The notes beneath the pieces are model-generated. The model ran no database searches. It was not told where the DNA came from and saw only the letters and a list, made by a program, of their open reading frames with translations. A DNA stretch of 64,000 nucleotides from Zea mays (Eukaryota > Streptophyta > Magnoliopsida > Poales > Poaceae), in contig NC_050105.1 in NCBI RefSeq assembly GCF_902167145.1, forward strand, positions 118,995,898-119,059,897. Reading direction: 5' to 3'. This document shows, one piece after another, positions 53,728-64,000 of this stretch. Positions within the stretch are counted from its first letter, which is position 1. Each line of letters begins with the position of its first letter. Position numbers and translations under genes: made by a program.

Positions 53728-55615
53728 ATCACATATCGGGGTCGTTGGAGTTGTGACCACTACCTCCAGAAGCAAAAAACTCGTTGACGAAGTCGTGTAA
53801 CGGGTTTGGCTTCTAAAGAAAAAAAGAAGACATTAATAGCGGCAGTGTTTACATGCATGACCACTATTCAAACAAATTGTTTGTCAATCTAACCTCTCCT
53901 GGAGTAGCTCCCTCCCCTGCATAAGCTCCACCTGGTGCTGGTATCATCGGTGGTGGCGTGTTGTGGCACATGACCCCGGTCCCTACAAAATCAAGTTTAG
54001 TCAAGATTTGAAATTAGGTTGATACAAACGACAAGTCTTAACTAAATTGAAGCACCTGAGGTGGAGGTGGAGGTGGAGGTGGCGGAGCATGTAATCCCCA
54101 CTGAGGCATCGGCGGCTGAAATTGAGGGAAGACAAATGGTTGCTGCTGTGCCTTCTGTGGAAACCAAGACTGTTGCAAATATAATATATTAGTTATAGGA
54201 CCAATATCGACCGTGTTGAGAATAAATAAGACACTCACGTTCATTGCTTGTTGCGCCTGTGCGTTGTAAGTAGCCATGTACTCTGATTGCTGTTGAAGGA
54301 ATGCCATTTGTTGTTGCCGCAGCTCTTCACGAAACTTTTCTTGCTGCTCCCTCATAGCGTCCTCCATGTTAGATATAGAGCGCCGACTACGGCTGCTACT
54401 ACCACAACCCGCCTGCGACGAAGAGCCGCCACGAGAACGCAACTCTGTCGAATTGATAACACCGGTAAACATAGAATATCTTGAAAAACAAGAAAATTAG
54501 CTATCCAGTCATAGTTCCAATATTATTGAAAAATTTCACAAGTTAATACCGTCCATGCGCCTTTCCTCGAATAGAATGCATAACTTCAACGTCGATGGTA
54601 GGCGCTCCTCGCCAATCGTAGTCTTCTCTATACTTCCTAACCATCTCCTGCCCATATGTCTCCTGCAATACAATATGAAGGTTCAGCACACATGTAATTT
54701 ATAGCTATATGGCAAGAAAACATTATACTAACAACAACTAACCATACGCTTAATGGCCGCTTGACTACACAACTCATCGGAGATTTCACTGTTTTTCGCT
54801 CTATGCCCTCTCCTATAAACATCGATTGGGCTCGGGACAACTCCAGGTTGAGCCTCCTGCAAATATATGAGTTTAAACCGGTTTCATTTGAGTAAAACAG
54901 AATACTACATACTCATCATTCTCTTCGTCAACCGAATGTGTCCATCAGCCCCATAAGTATGGTTGACTACGACCTCATCATCGCCCTCGTCCTGCTGATG
55001 GCGCTGCCTATGTCGATTCCTGTTAGACTTCTCAATCACTCGGATGAAGCCCATATCTCACACAAAGCCTTGTAAGCCTGCGGCCGGTGTTCCATCTATG
55101 GAAGAGTTACCTGCATCTAAAGCGTTAGCTCAAAATTACATTCACATCTGACTACCTTCATGTACTGGTCTACAGTCAAGTAGACATTCGAATATTGTCG
55201 AAAGTTGTTGATAGAATGCCCTCCGCGCTTCATGTATGCGTTCACAACCTATAGACGAGCATTAGAAAATGCATCCCTGCACACCTTCTTCGCATTTTTC
55301 TCTAATACTCGGTCAGCATGCTCTTGAGCCTCAGGTTCCACACGATAGTGTCTCTGTCCAATATCGAAAATAAATTTAGTTTGAAAACAGCTAATAAATG
55401 TTAGTTTAAAACATTACTCTTACCCAAAAGTCGTGCTTGACGGCGCCTTGAGCTATTCCATATGTAGCATGTGGAGCTAGTGCGAAGTGCGACCAGCTAG
55501 TGCAAGGAACCACCACACCTTCCGGGTCGGTGACAATTCCTGGATTATGTAGACGACAGAGGTTACCTAAGACTTGATTAACCTGTCTATGGTGACCTCG
55601 GCCGTCAAAAGACAT
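53728..55615 (-). pseudogene. CACTA-associated protein with Transposase_24-like region, decayed
   Basis: Exon-like pieces read leftward from 55615: MSFDGRGHHRQVNQVLGNLC to KHDFW with a GT donor (55615-55424); RHYRVEPEAQEHADRV to LTVDQYMK (about 55362-55156), which holds an in-frame TAG; HRPQAYKALCEIWASSE and EKSNRNRHRQ (about 55100-54905), in different frames; SPIDVYRRGHRAKN (about 54840-54740); EMVRKYREDYDWRG (about 54665-54545); a Gln-rich coiled piece EEFREELRQQQ-like (54472-54240); a proline run (about 54170-54050); and a tail ending DFVNEFFASGG and TGA at 53728. Order and motifs fit the accessory protein of CACTA elements. The stop and the frame change make it a pseudogene. The 5' end is unknown. 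Confidence 0.65.
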
Positions 55616-55741
55616 GTCATCTCATTGGTTGCATGACAAAAAAACAAGGAAGTCATGTCATATATATAGTGTACAATAAAAAATAAGTAAGAACAAAGTG
55701 GTCAAACATGAGTACCTATCACCAACCGGGATAATTAGTAC

Positions 55742-57034
55742 TGAAAGGGAAATGTGCCCTTGGGCCATTTCTAGTACAGTTTTGGTGATTAAGTGCCCAA
55801 CACATATTGAGTGAGTAATTATGTGCCAAATGATGGATGAAGTGCAAATCAACAAGAAGGTATGATTCTAGACTCAATACATTGGTTTTTGTGTACTAAT
55901 ATATTTGTCTAAGTGCTAGAATCAGAGAAAAGAGAAAAAGGAAAGGACTTGGCTGGAGCAGCCAAGACTCAGCGCAGTCTGGCACACCGGACTGTCCGGT
56001 GGTGCACCGGACAGTGTCCGGTGATGCACTGGACAGTGTCCGGTGTGCCAGGCTGGCTTCAGGCGAACTGGCCACTCTCGGGAATTCGTCGGTGGCGTAC
56101 GACTATAATTCACCGGACTGTCCGGTGGTGCACCGGACTATCCGGTGAGCCAACGGCCGCCAGCGCAACGGTCGGTCGCCAAATCCAAGGGTGACGCGTG
56201 GCCCGCTCCAACGGTCGGCAGGAGGCACCGGACTGTCCGGTGTGCACCAGACAGCGTCCGGTGCGCCAACGGCTACAATTCTGCAACGGTCGGCTATGCC
56301 ATTTTAGGAAGGCGATCTGCACCGGACAATGAACAGTGCCTGTCCGGTGGTGCACCGGACTGTCCGGTGCGCCACCCGACAGAAGGCAAGAATTGCCTTC
56401 CCAGGTTGCCTCCAATGGCTCCTAGCTGCTTTGGGGCTATAAAAGGGACCCCTAGGCGCATGGAGGAGTTACCCAAGCATTCTTTGATCATCTCTAAGCA
56501 CCAAGACTCCATTCTCGCGCATTTGATTCTTTGTGATAGTGACTTGAGCTCTATTTGAGTAGAGAACTCCTCGCATTGTGTTGTGAGCTTAAGTTGTGGC
56601 TTTTGTGCGTGTTTGTACTCGTGCTTTGAGTCTTGTGTGTGTTGCTCTCCCCTCCCTTACTTCCGTGCTTCTTTGTGATCATCAATTGTAAGGGCGAGAG
56701 GCACCAAGTTGTGGAGATTCCTCGCGAACGGGAGATAGTAAAAGAAAGAAAACACCGTGGTATTCAAGTTGATCATTGGATCACTTGAAAGGGGTTGAGT
56801 GCGACCCTCGTCCATTGGGACGCCACAACGTGGAGTAGGCAAGTGTTATACTTGGCCGAACCACGGGATAACTCACCGTGTCTCTTGTGCTTGTTTTCTT
56901 CGTGACCATTGTGTTTCACAAGAGCTTGGTCCTTAGCCACTTGATTCTATTAAGCTAACACTTAACCAAGTTTTGCGGCTACAAGTATTTGATTTTTACA
57001 GGATCACCTATTCACCCCCCTCTAGGTGCTCTCA
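55742..57034 (+). repeat. 5' LTR of Sirevirus C
   Basis: 1293 bp, TGAAAGGGAAATGTGCCC to GGTGCTCTCA. The palindrome block spans about 55985-56390 and TATAAAAG is at 56438. Confidence 0.92.
56438..56445 (+). promoter_or_regulatory. TATA box of the Sirevirus C LTR
   Basis: TATAAAAG in the context CTTTGGGGC, equivalent to 13251 in element A. Confidence 0.65.
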
Positions 57035-57036
57035 AT

Positions 57037-57049
57037 TGGTATCAGAGCC
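57037..57049 (+). other. primer-binding site of Sirevirus C
   Basis: TGGTATCAGAGCC, complementary to initiator Met tRNA. Confidence 0.9.
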
Positions 57050-57084
57050 GTTCTCTTCACGCAAGGGACTAATCGCTCGAAGAG

Positions 57085-59438
57085 ATGGATCCTAAGGGAA
57101 AGGGGATGGTGGTCAACGACAAGACAAAGGAGTCCATCGTCAATGAGCCAAGAGATGATAAGCCCTCGGACTCTGGCTCGAGTCATAAGAAAAAAGACGG
57201 GAAGAAGAAGAGGCGCATTAAGAAGATTGTCTACTACAACAACGACAAGTCTTCTTCCCCAAGAGACGACGAATACGACGAGAAAAAGAAACCGGTCAAT
57301 TCGAAATTTTCTTTTGATTATTCTCGTATTCCGTTTAATTCCAATGCTCATTTACTTTCAATTCCACTTGGGAAACCTCTGCACTTCGATGGAGAAGACT
57401 ACTCATTTTGGAGTCACAGAATGCGTAGTCACCTATTCTCTCTCCATCCAAGTATTTGGGAGATTGTTGAAAACGGAATGCTTTTTGATAGTACTGACAA
57501 CCCCGTTTTCATTAATGAGCAAATCCATAAAAATGCACAAGCTACCACTGTTTTGAAAGCATCCTTGTGCAGGGACGAGTACAACAAGGTGAGCGGCTTG
57601 GATAATGCCAAGCAAATTTGGGACACCCTCAAGATTTCTCATGAGGGGAACGACGCCACCATGATCACCAAGATGGAGTTGGTGGAAGGCGAACTGGGAA
57701 GGTTCGCAATGATCAGGGGAGAGGAGCCAACACAAACGTACAACAGGCTCAAGACCCTGGTCAACAAGATCAGGAGCTATGAAAGCACGAGATGGACGGA
57801 CCACGTCGTCGTCCGACTTATGCTCAGGTCCTTCACTGTTCTTGATCCTCATCTTGTGAACTCAATTCGTGAAAATCCTAGGTACACAAAGATGACGCCC
57901 GAGGAAATACTCGAAAAGTTTGTAAGCGAGCGTATGATGATCAAGGAAGCAAGATATGTTGATGAGGCATTGAATGGCCCAATGCCCATCTACGAGCCTC
58001 AAACCGTTACTCTCAAAGCAACAAGCAGCAGGAAGGCGCTACATAGCAAGGTGGCGCAAGTTGAGGCGGCCGGGCTAAATGAGGATGAAATGGCCCTCAC
58101 TATCAAGCACTTCAAGACGGCGCTAAAAGGACGCAAGGAGTATCCCAACAAGAGCAAGACAAAGGGAAAGCACTCCTGCTTCAAGTGTGGTAAGACTGTT
58201 CACTTTATTGCTAACTGTCCCGATAATGATAGTGACCAAGGACAAGAAAAGAGCGGGAAGAGGGAGAAAAAGAAGTCCTACAAGAAGGCGAAGGGCGAGG
58301 CACACCTTGGCGAAGAGTGGGATTCAGATTGCTCTTCGTCCGACTCCGACGACGAAGGACTCGCCGCCTCTGCCTTCAACAAGTCATCTCTCTTCCCCAA
58401 TGAGTGCCATACTTGCCTAATGGCAAAGGAGAAAAAAGGTAAGCGTTCGAGAAACTCCTAAATATACTACTTCTAGCAATGAAGATTCTAGTGATGATGA
58501 AGTAGACTATTCTAGCTTATTTAAAGGTTTAGATAGATCCAAGGTAGAAAAAAATCAATGAATTGATTGATGCATTAAATGAAAAGAATAGACTCTTAGA
58601 AAAGCAAGAGGATTTATTGTATGAAGAACATGATAAGTTTATTAGTGTACAAAAATCTCTTGCTTTAGAAACTAAGAGGAATGAGATTTTATCTTCTGAA
58701 ATTTCTACTTGCCATGAGTCTATTTCTAGTTTGAAGAGTGTTAATGATGAGTTAAATGCTACGTTAGAAGTAGCTAATAAATCTAGTTCAAGTGTGGAAC
58801 ATGTCGTAATTTGTAATAGGTGCAAGGATTTTGATGTTAATGCTTGTAATGAACATCTTGCATCCATTACTAAACTAAATGATGAAGTTGCAAGTCTTAA
58901 TGCTCAACTTAAGACTTGCAAGGTAGATTTTGACAAACTAAAATTTGCAAGGGATGCCTACACTGTTGGTAGACACCCCTCTATTAAGGATGGGCTTGGC
59001 TTTCGAAGGGAAGCCAAGAACTTAACAAGTCAAAGGGCTTCCATTTCCGCCAAGGAAAAAGGGAAGGCCCCTATGGCAAATAGTGCTCAACGGAATCATG
59101 CTTTCATCTATAGTAATAGAAAATTTTCTAGAAATGCTCATAGGAGTTATGCTTATGATTCACATGCTATGATAGCTTCAAGTCCTTCTTTTGTGCATGG
59201 TAGAAATATGCCTAGGAAAAATGTTGTTCATATGCCTAGGAAAGTATGTAATGAACCTTCTACAATTTACCATGCTTGCAATACTTCTTTTGCAATTAGT
59301 TGTAAGAATAAGAAAGTGATGGCTAGGAAGTTGGGGGCCAAATGCAAGGGAGACAAGACTTGCATTTGGGTCCCAAAGACTATTATAACTAACCTTGTAG
59401 GACCCAACAAGAGTTGGGTACCTAAAACCCAAGCCTAA
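57085..59438 (+). pseudogene. gag: Sirevirus C gag, two one-base gains
   Basis: The ATG at 57085 opens a frame homologous to element A gag throughout. The zinc knuckle reads CFKCGKTVHFIANC, with Val where Gly is usual. A gained A in the run near 58432-58438 ends the frame at 58461, and a second gain near 58550 restores another frame. The coiled-coil part then continues from 58563 to TAA at 59436-59438. The two shifts leave about 40 codons misread. Two gains alone do not restore the original frame numbering, so no full-length gag is made. Confidence 0.85.
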
Positions 59439-59943
59439 TTTGCCTTGCAGGTTTATGCATCCAGAGGCTCAAGCTGGATTATCGACAGCGGATGCACAAA
59501 CCACATGACGGGGGAGAAGAAGATGTTCATCTCCTACGTCAAGAACAAGGATTCCCAAGATACTATCATATTTGGAGATGGGAATCAAGGCAAGGTCAAA
59601 GGCTTAGGCAAGATAGCCATCACAAATGAGCACTCTATTTCTAATGTATTTCTAGTAGAGTCGCTAGGCTATAATCTGCTGTCTGTTACTCAATTGTGCC
59701 ACATGGGCTACAATTGTTTATTTACAAATGTTGATGTGTCTGTCTTTAGAAGGAGTGATGGTTCATTAGCATTTAAGGGTGTACTAGATGGCAAACTCTA
59801 CTTAGTTGATTTTTTGAAAGAGGAAGCCGATCTAGATACATGCTTAATAGCTAAGACTAGCATGGGCTGGCTGTGGCATCGCCGTCTACCACATGTTGGG
59901 ATGAAGAACCTCCATAAACTTTTAAAGGGAGAACATGTGTTAG
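59439..59943 (+). pseudogene. pol: Sirevirus C pol, 5' fragment cut by element D
   Basis: Protease begins SWIIDSGCTNHMT (about 59470). The frame stays open through the start of the integrase zinc module (WHRRLPHVGMKNLHK) and is broken at 59944. Unlike element A, the Gln codon at the position of A's first TAG is intact here. Confidence 0.85.
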
Positions 59944-61194
59944 TGAGAGCACCTAGAGGGGGGGGGGTGAATAGGTGATCCTGTGAAACTTAAACTTATA
60001 GCCACAAAAACTTATTAAGTGTTAGCAATAATCACCAAGTGGCTAGAGAGAAGGTCTTGCACAATACGATAATCACAAAGAATTCAACACAGAGAAGACA
60101 CAGTGATTTATCCCGTGGTTCGGCCAAGTACAAAACTTGCCTACTCCACGTTGTGGCGTCCCAACGGACGAGAGTTGCACTCAACTCCTCTCAAGTGATC
60201 CAATGATCAACTTGAATACCACAGTGTTATGCTTTTCTTTTCTTATCCCGTTCACGAGGAATCTCCACAACTTGGAGCCTCTCGCCCTTACACTTTTGAT
60301 GTTCACAAAGAATCACAGAGTAAGGAAGGGAAGCAACACACACAAATCCACAGCAAAATGCGCACACACACGGCCAAGAATCGAGCTCAAAAGACTATCT
60401 CAAAGTTCTCACTAGAACGGAGCTCGAATCACTGAGAATGACAAACGAATGCGCAAAGACTGAGTGTGGATGATCAAGATTGCTCTAAGGTTGCTTGGTG
60501 TCATCCTCCATGCGCCTAGGGGTCCCTTTTATAGCCCCAAGGCAGCTAGGAGCCGTTGAGAACAAATCTGGAAGGCCATCCTTGCCTTCTGTCGTCGGGC
60601 GCATCGGACAGTCCGGTGCACACCGGACACAGTCCGGTGCCCGATTTCCTTCCTTAAATGGCGAAGCCGACCGTTGCAGATGCGGGAGCCATTGGCGCAC
60701 CGGACATGTCCGGTGCACACCAGACAGTCCGGTGCCCCCTTCCGACCGTTGGCTTGGCCACGTGTCCCGCGCAGATCGCGCGGCCGACCGTTGGCCCGGC
60801 CGACCGTTGGCTCACCGGACAGTCCGGTGCACACAAGACAGTCCGGTGAATTTTAGCCGTACGTCGTCGGCGAATTCCCGAGAGCGGCCACTTCGCTCGA
60901 GGCAGCCTGGCGCACCGGACACTGTCCGGTGCACCACCGGACAGTCCGGTGCCCCAGACCGAAACAGCCTCTTGGCTGTACACAACCAACTCTTCTCTTT
61001 TCTTCTTCTTTCTGTTTCTGATACTTAGACAAGTATATTAGTACACAAAACCAATGTACTAAGACTTAGAAACATACCTTTCCTCTTGTTTTGCACTTTG
61101 TCCACCCATGGGCATAGATTCACATTTAAGCACTTGTGTTGACACTCAATCACCAAAATACTTAGAAATGGCCCAAGGGCACATTTCCCTTTCA
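59944..61194 (-). repeat. 3' LTR of Sirevirus D
   Basis: 1251 bp. On the minus strand it runs TGAAAGGGAAATGTGCCC to GGTGCTCTCA. The palindrome block spans about 60600-60960 and the TATA box (CTTTTATA on the plus strand) is at 60526-60533. A run of nine G near 59957-59965 lies in the terminal CCTCTAGG motif. Confidence 0.92.
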
Positions 61195-61196
61195 AT

Positions 61197-61208
61197 CTCC
61201 CCCTTTTT
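61197..61208 (-). other. polypurine tract of Sirevirus D
   Basis: On the minus strand AAAAAGGGGGAGA precedes the 3' LTR, identical to element A. Confidence 0.9.
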
Positions 61209-62061
61209 GGTGATTTATGCCAACACAACATAAAGCAACTAGAACAAGTGCAATATCACTTCAAATAAAACTCAAATTTATTTTGATTCATTTTTGGCAT
61301 ATATGGATCATCCTTTGCCACCACTTGGTTTGTTTTTGCAAATCAAACTCAAAAACCTATCTCTAAGTCAAATCCACTTGTAGAGACATAAAGAGAGGTT
61401 TTCCAAAGAAATTTGATTCAAGATTCCAAAAACTCCCCCTTTTTCCCATAATCACCACTTCTCCCCACAAGAAGCCAACTTTTGACATAAGAGACAATAG
61501 AAGAGATTCAAGATTCCAAAAACTCCCCCTTTTTCCCATAATCAACACTTCTCCCCACAAGAAGCCAACTTTTGACATAAGAGACAATAGAAGAGTTTTG
61601 ACAAACAAAAAGCTCTAATCTACTATTTTCTCAAGTGGTAGCTGATCCATCTATTGCTTTGGCCTTTATTTTCTCCCCCTTTGGCATCAAGCACCAAAAC
61701 GGGATCAATCTTGGCCTTTTAACCCCATTGCCTCACCAAAATCTTCAATTAAGAGCAAATAGGCAATAAGAGTTTAAAGATGAACTTGGAGAAGTTACTC
61801 TTTTCATCGGAGTGCAGTGGAAGTCTTTCATGGTCCAAGTCCATCTTTTCCCTTTCAATCCTCCTTCGAGACTAAATCATCAAACTCAAGCACATGGTTA
61901 GTCTCAAAGGTCAAGTTGTAACACATCTCCCCCTAAACATGTGCATCACTTTGCAACGGACTTGTGAGGTCCAGGGAGTGTTTGTACAACTTGAGCACCA
62001 TAATAAGCAACAAAATGCAGAAGGAACATGATCAAAGGCATAAACACAAGTATGCTATAAA
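61209..62061 (-). other. 3' untranslated region of Sirevirus D with repeated PPT-like tracts
   Basis: No gene. CTCCCCC tracts (minus-strand GGGGGAG) occur at about 61434, 61524, 61674 and 61929. A 90-bp tandem duplication spans 61415-61594. Confidence 0.75.
61415..61594 (-). repeat. 90-bp tandem duplication with a PPT-like tract
   Basis: Units 61415-61504 and 61505-61594 are almost identical (ATCACCACTT versus ATCAACACTT). Each carries AACTCCCCCTTTTTCCC. It occupies the same place as the 76-bp duplication in element A but has different boundaries. Confidence 0.9.
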
Positions 62062-64000
62062 TCAATCCAAGTTCCGCGAATCTAAAACATTTAGCTCACT
62101 ACGCAGCCTGCAAAAGGTCTTCTCATCTAGAGGCTTGGTAAAGATATCGGCTAGCTGGTTCTCGGTGCTAACATGAAACACTTCGATATCTCCCTTTTGC
62201 TGGTGGTCTCTCAAAAAGTGATGCCGGATGTCTATGTGCTTTGTGCGGCTGTGTTCAACAGGATTTTCCGCCATGCGGATTGCACTCTCATTGTCACATA
62301 GGAGTGGGACTTTGCTCAGATTGTAGCCAAAGTCCCGAAGGGTTTGCCTCATCCAAAGTAGTTGCGCACAACACTGCCCTGCGGCAACATACTCGGCCTC
62401 AGCGGTGGATAGGGCAACGGAGGTTTGTTTCTTAGAGTTCCACAACACCAGGGACCTTCCTAAGAATTGGCACGTCCCTGATGTACTCTTCCTATCGACC
62501 TTACATCCAGCATAGTCGGAATCTGAGTATCCAACCAAGTCAAAGGTAGACCCCTTTGGATACCAGAGCCCGAAGCAAGGCGTAGCAACCAAATATCTAA
62601 GAATTCGCTTCACCGCCACTAAGTGACACTCCTTAGGATCAGATTGAAATCTAGCACACATGCATACGCTAAGCATGATATCCGGTCTACTAGCACATAA
62701 ATAAAGTAAAGACCCTATCATTGACCGGTATGCTTTTTGATCAACGGACTTACCTCCTTTGTTGAGGTCGGTGTGTCCGTCAGTCCCCATCGGAGTCTTT
62801 GCGGGCTTGGCGTCCTTCATCCCAAACCGCTTTAGCAGATCTTGCGTGTACTTCGTTTGGGAGATGAAGGTGCCGTCCTTGAGTTGCTTCACTTGGAACC
62901 CAAGGAAGTAGTTCAACTCGCCCATCATCGACATCTCGAATTTCTGCGTCATCACCCTGCTAAACTCTTCACAAGACTTTTGGTTAGTAGAACCAAATAT
63001 TATGTCATCGACATAAATTTGGCACACAAACAAATCACCATCACATGTCTTAGTAAACAGAGTTGGATCGACTTTCCCAACCTTGAAAGCATTAATAATT
63101 AGAAAGTCTCTAAGGCATTCATACCACGCTCTTGGGGCTTGCTTAAGTCCATAGAGCGCCTTAGAGAGCTTACACACGTGGTCGGGGTACCGTTCATCCT
63201 CGAAGCCAGGGGGTTGCTCCACGTACACCTCCTCCTTGATTGGCCCGTTGAGGAAAGCGCTCTTCACATCCATTTGGAACAACCTGAAAGAATGGTGAGC
63301 GGCATATGCTAGCAAGATACGAATTGATTCTAGCCTAGCCACAGGAGCAAATGTCTCCTCAAAGTCCAAACCTGCGACTTGGGCATAACCTTTTGCCACA
63401 AGTCGAGCCTTGTTCCTCGTCACCACCCCGTGCTCGTCCTGTTTGTTGCGGAACACCCACTTGGTTCCCACAACATTTTGCTTGGGACGAGGCACCAGTG
63501 TCCAAACTTCATTGCGCTTGAAGTTGTTGAGTTCCTCCTGCATGGCTAACACCCAGTCCGGATCTAGCAAGGCCTCTTCTATCCTGAAAGGCTCAATAGA
63601 AGAGACAAAGGAGTAATGCTCACAAAAATTAACTAATCGAGATCGAGTAGTTACTCCCTTGCTAATATCACCCAGAATTTGGTCGACGGGATGATCCCTT
63701 TGAATCATCGCTCGAACTTGGGTTGGAGGTGCCGGTTGTGCTTCTTCCTCCATCACATGATCATCTTGTGCTCCCCCTTGATCACACTCCTCTTGATGAA
63801 CCTGTTCATCGTTTTGAGTTGGGGGATGCATCATTGTTGAGGAAGAAGGTTGATCTTGCTCCAATTGTTCCTGTGGTCGCACATCACCAATCGCCATGGT
63901 GCGCATAGCGGCCGTTGGAACGTCTTCTTCATCTACATCATCAAGATCAACAACTTGCTCTCTTGGAGAGCCATTAGTCTCATCAAATACAACGTCGCTA
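62062..64000 (-). CDS. pol: Sirevirus D pol, C-terminal part, open to the window edge
   Basis: The frame is open from 64000 to TGA at 62062-62064, about 645 codons, with no break. The left end of the protein is outside the window, so no start is given. It holds the acidic linker after integrase, RT ([16 protein letters not shown], then YVDDIIFGS) and RNase H ([37 protein letters not shown]). All the RT/RNase H residues disrupted in element A are intact here. The upstream gag and protease cannot be judged. This is the best preserved Sirevirus RT in the window. Confidence 0.88.
   Translation of the reverse strand, partial: SDVVFDETNGSPREQVVDLDDVDEEDVPTAAMRTMAIGDVRPQEQLEQDQPSSSTMMHPPTQNDEQVHQEECDQGGAQDDHVMEEEAQPAPPTQVRAMIQRDHPVDQILGDISKGVTTRSRLVNFCEHYSFVSSIEPFRIEEALLDPDWVLAMQEELNNFKRNEVWTLVPRPKQNVVGTKWVFRNKQDEHGVVTRNKARLVAKGYAQVAGLDFEETFAPVARLESIRILLAYAAHHSFRLFQMDVKSAFLNGPIKEEVYVEQPPGFEDERYPDHVCKLSKALYGLKQAPRAWYECLRDFLIINAFKVGKVDPTLFTKTCDGDLFVCQIYVDDIIFGSTNQKSCEEFSRVMTQKFEMSMMGELNYFLGFQVKQLKDGTFISQTKYTQDLLKRFGMKDAKPAKTPMGTDGHTDLNKGGKSVDQKAYRSMIGSLLYLCASRPDIMLSVCMCARFQSDPKECHLVAVKRILRYLVATPCFGLWYPKGSTFDLVGYSDSDYAGCKVDRKSTSGTCQFLGRSLVLWNSKKQTSVALSTAEAEYVAAGQCCAQLLWMRQTLRDFGYNLSKVPLLCDNESAIRMAENPVEHSRTKHIDIRHHFLRDHQQKGDIEVFHVSTENQLADIFTKPLDEKTFCRLRSELNVLDSRNLD

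Larger units (their letters stand above)
53177..55741 (-). mobile_element. 3' part of a CACTA (En/Spm) transposon
   Basis: The left edge (about 53195-53485) is a dense array of short direct and inverted TTTTCGGCGGCC/GCCGAAAATA repeats, the subterminal-repeat pattern of plant CACTA elements. To its right lies a minus-strand gene with Transposase_24-like exons. The exact CACTA terminus near 53177 is degenerate (CACAATGGGAGCTACAGTCA). The 5' part is separated by the Sirevirus inserted at 55742 and must lie beyond the window. Confidence 0.75.
55742..59943 (+). mobile_element. Sirevirus copia retrotransposon C (Opie/Ji type), 5' half visible
   Basis: The 5' LTR (55742-57034), PBS, gag and the start of pol are present. 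The copy is cut at 59944 by element D. It inserted into the CACTA; the left flank ends AGTAC at 55737-55741. The rest, with its 3' LTR and TSD partner, must lie right of the window, beyond element D. Confidence 0.9.
59944..64000 (-). mobile_element. Sirevirus copia retrotransposon D (Opie/Ji type), minus strand, runs off the window
   Basis: The 3' LTR (59944-61194), PPT and the C-terminal half of pol are visible. It split element C at the target GTTAG (59939-59943). Element A has the uninterrupted sequence at the same place (GTGTTAGGGC at about 17062), confirming that C was hit. D is therefore younger than C, and C younger than the CACTA. Confidence 0.92.

Noticed and set aside
1..64000. rRNA genes, CRISPR arrays, bacterial operons, riboswitches or organelle insertions
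   Set aside because: No sequence resembling any of these was noticed on either strand.

Overview
This is plant nuclear DNA, almost certainly maize (Zea mays) or a very close relative. The evidence is the dense nesting of Opie/Ji-type Sirevirus copia elements (LTRs starting TGAAAGGGAAATGTGCCC), a Hopscotch-sized copia element, Tekay-, Reina- and Tat-like gypsy elements, CACTA, hAT and Tourist-like DNA elements, and many copies of the palindromes GGACTGTCC and GGACCGTCC. I recognise no intact host gene. Everything I can name is transposable-element DNA or its debris.

Layout. 0-1.1 kb: end of a Sirevirus-type LTR. 1.1-3.2 kb: unassigned. 3.2-4.1 kb: a non-autonomous hAT element with a tRNA-like segment, overlapped by tandem duplications. 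4.1-9.5 kb: a unique segment (copy A) carrying a small MITE and a nearly pristine copia element (4392-9189, minus). 9.5-12.6 and 22.0-23.4 kb: degraded, probably LTR-derived DNA split by a Sirevirus (12580-21957, plus) with intact gag, broken pol and a MITE in its 5' LTR. 23.4-29.0 kb: a Reina-like chromovirus (plus). 29.4-29.9 kb: copy B, homologous to copy A. 30.1-38.8 kb: a defective Tat-like gypsy element (minus) that has lost the RT catalytic core and carries an 841-bp near-perfect foldback in gag. 38.8-41.2 kb: AT-rich DNA with small MITE-like elements. 41.2-45.3 kb: a solo Tekay-type LTR holding a 535-bp hAT element. 46.6-47.9 kb: a solo copia-like LTR. 47.9-51.7 kb: the 3' end of an old Sirevirus-like element. 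53.2-55.7 kb: the 3' part of a CACTA element with a decayed Transposase_24 gene. 55.7-59.9 kb: a second Sirevirus (plus) inserted into the CACTA, itself split at 59944 by a third Sirevirus (minus) that runs off the window.

Several nestings are fixed by target-site duplications (TSDs) read directly: GGTTA, ATTTT, AGGAG, AAGAT, CCGAC and TTCCTAGC, plus a near-match for the 3.2-kb hAT. The retroelements are self-contained gag-pol units (capsid, protease, integrase, RT, RNase H) and do not form pathways with each other. Only the 4.4-9.2 kb element looks coding-competent. The pol of the right-edge element is open as far as the window allows.
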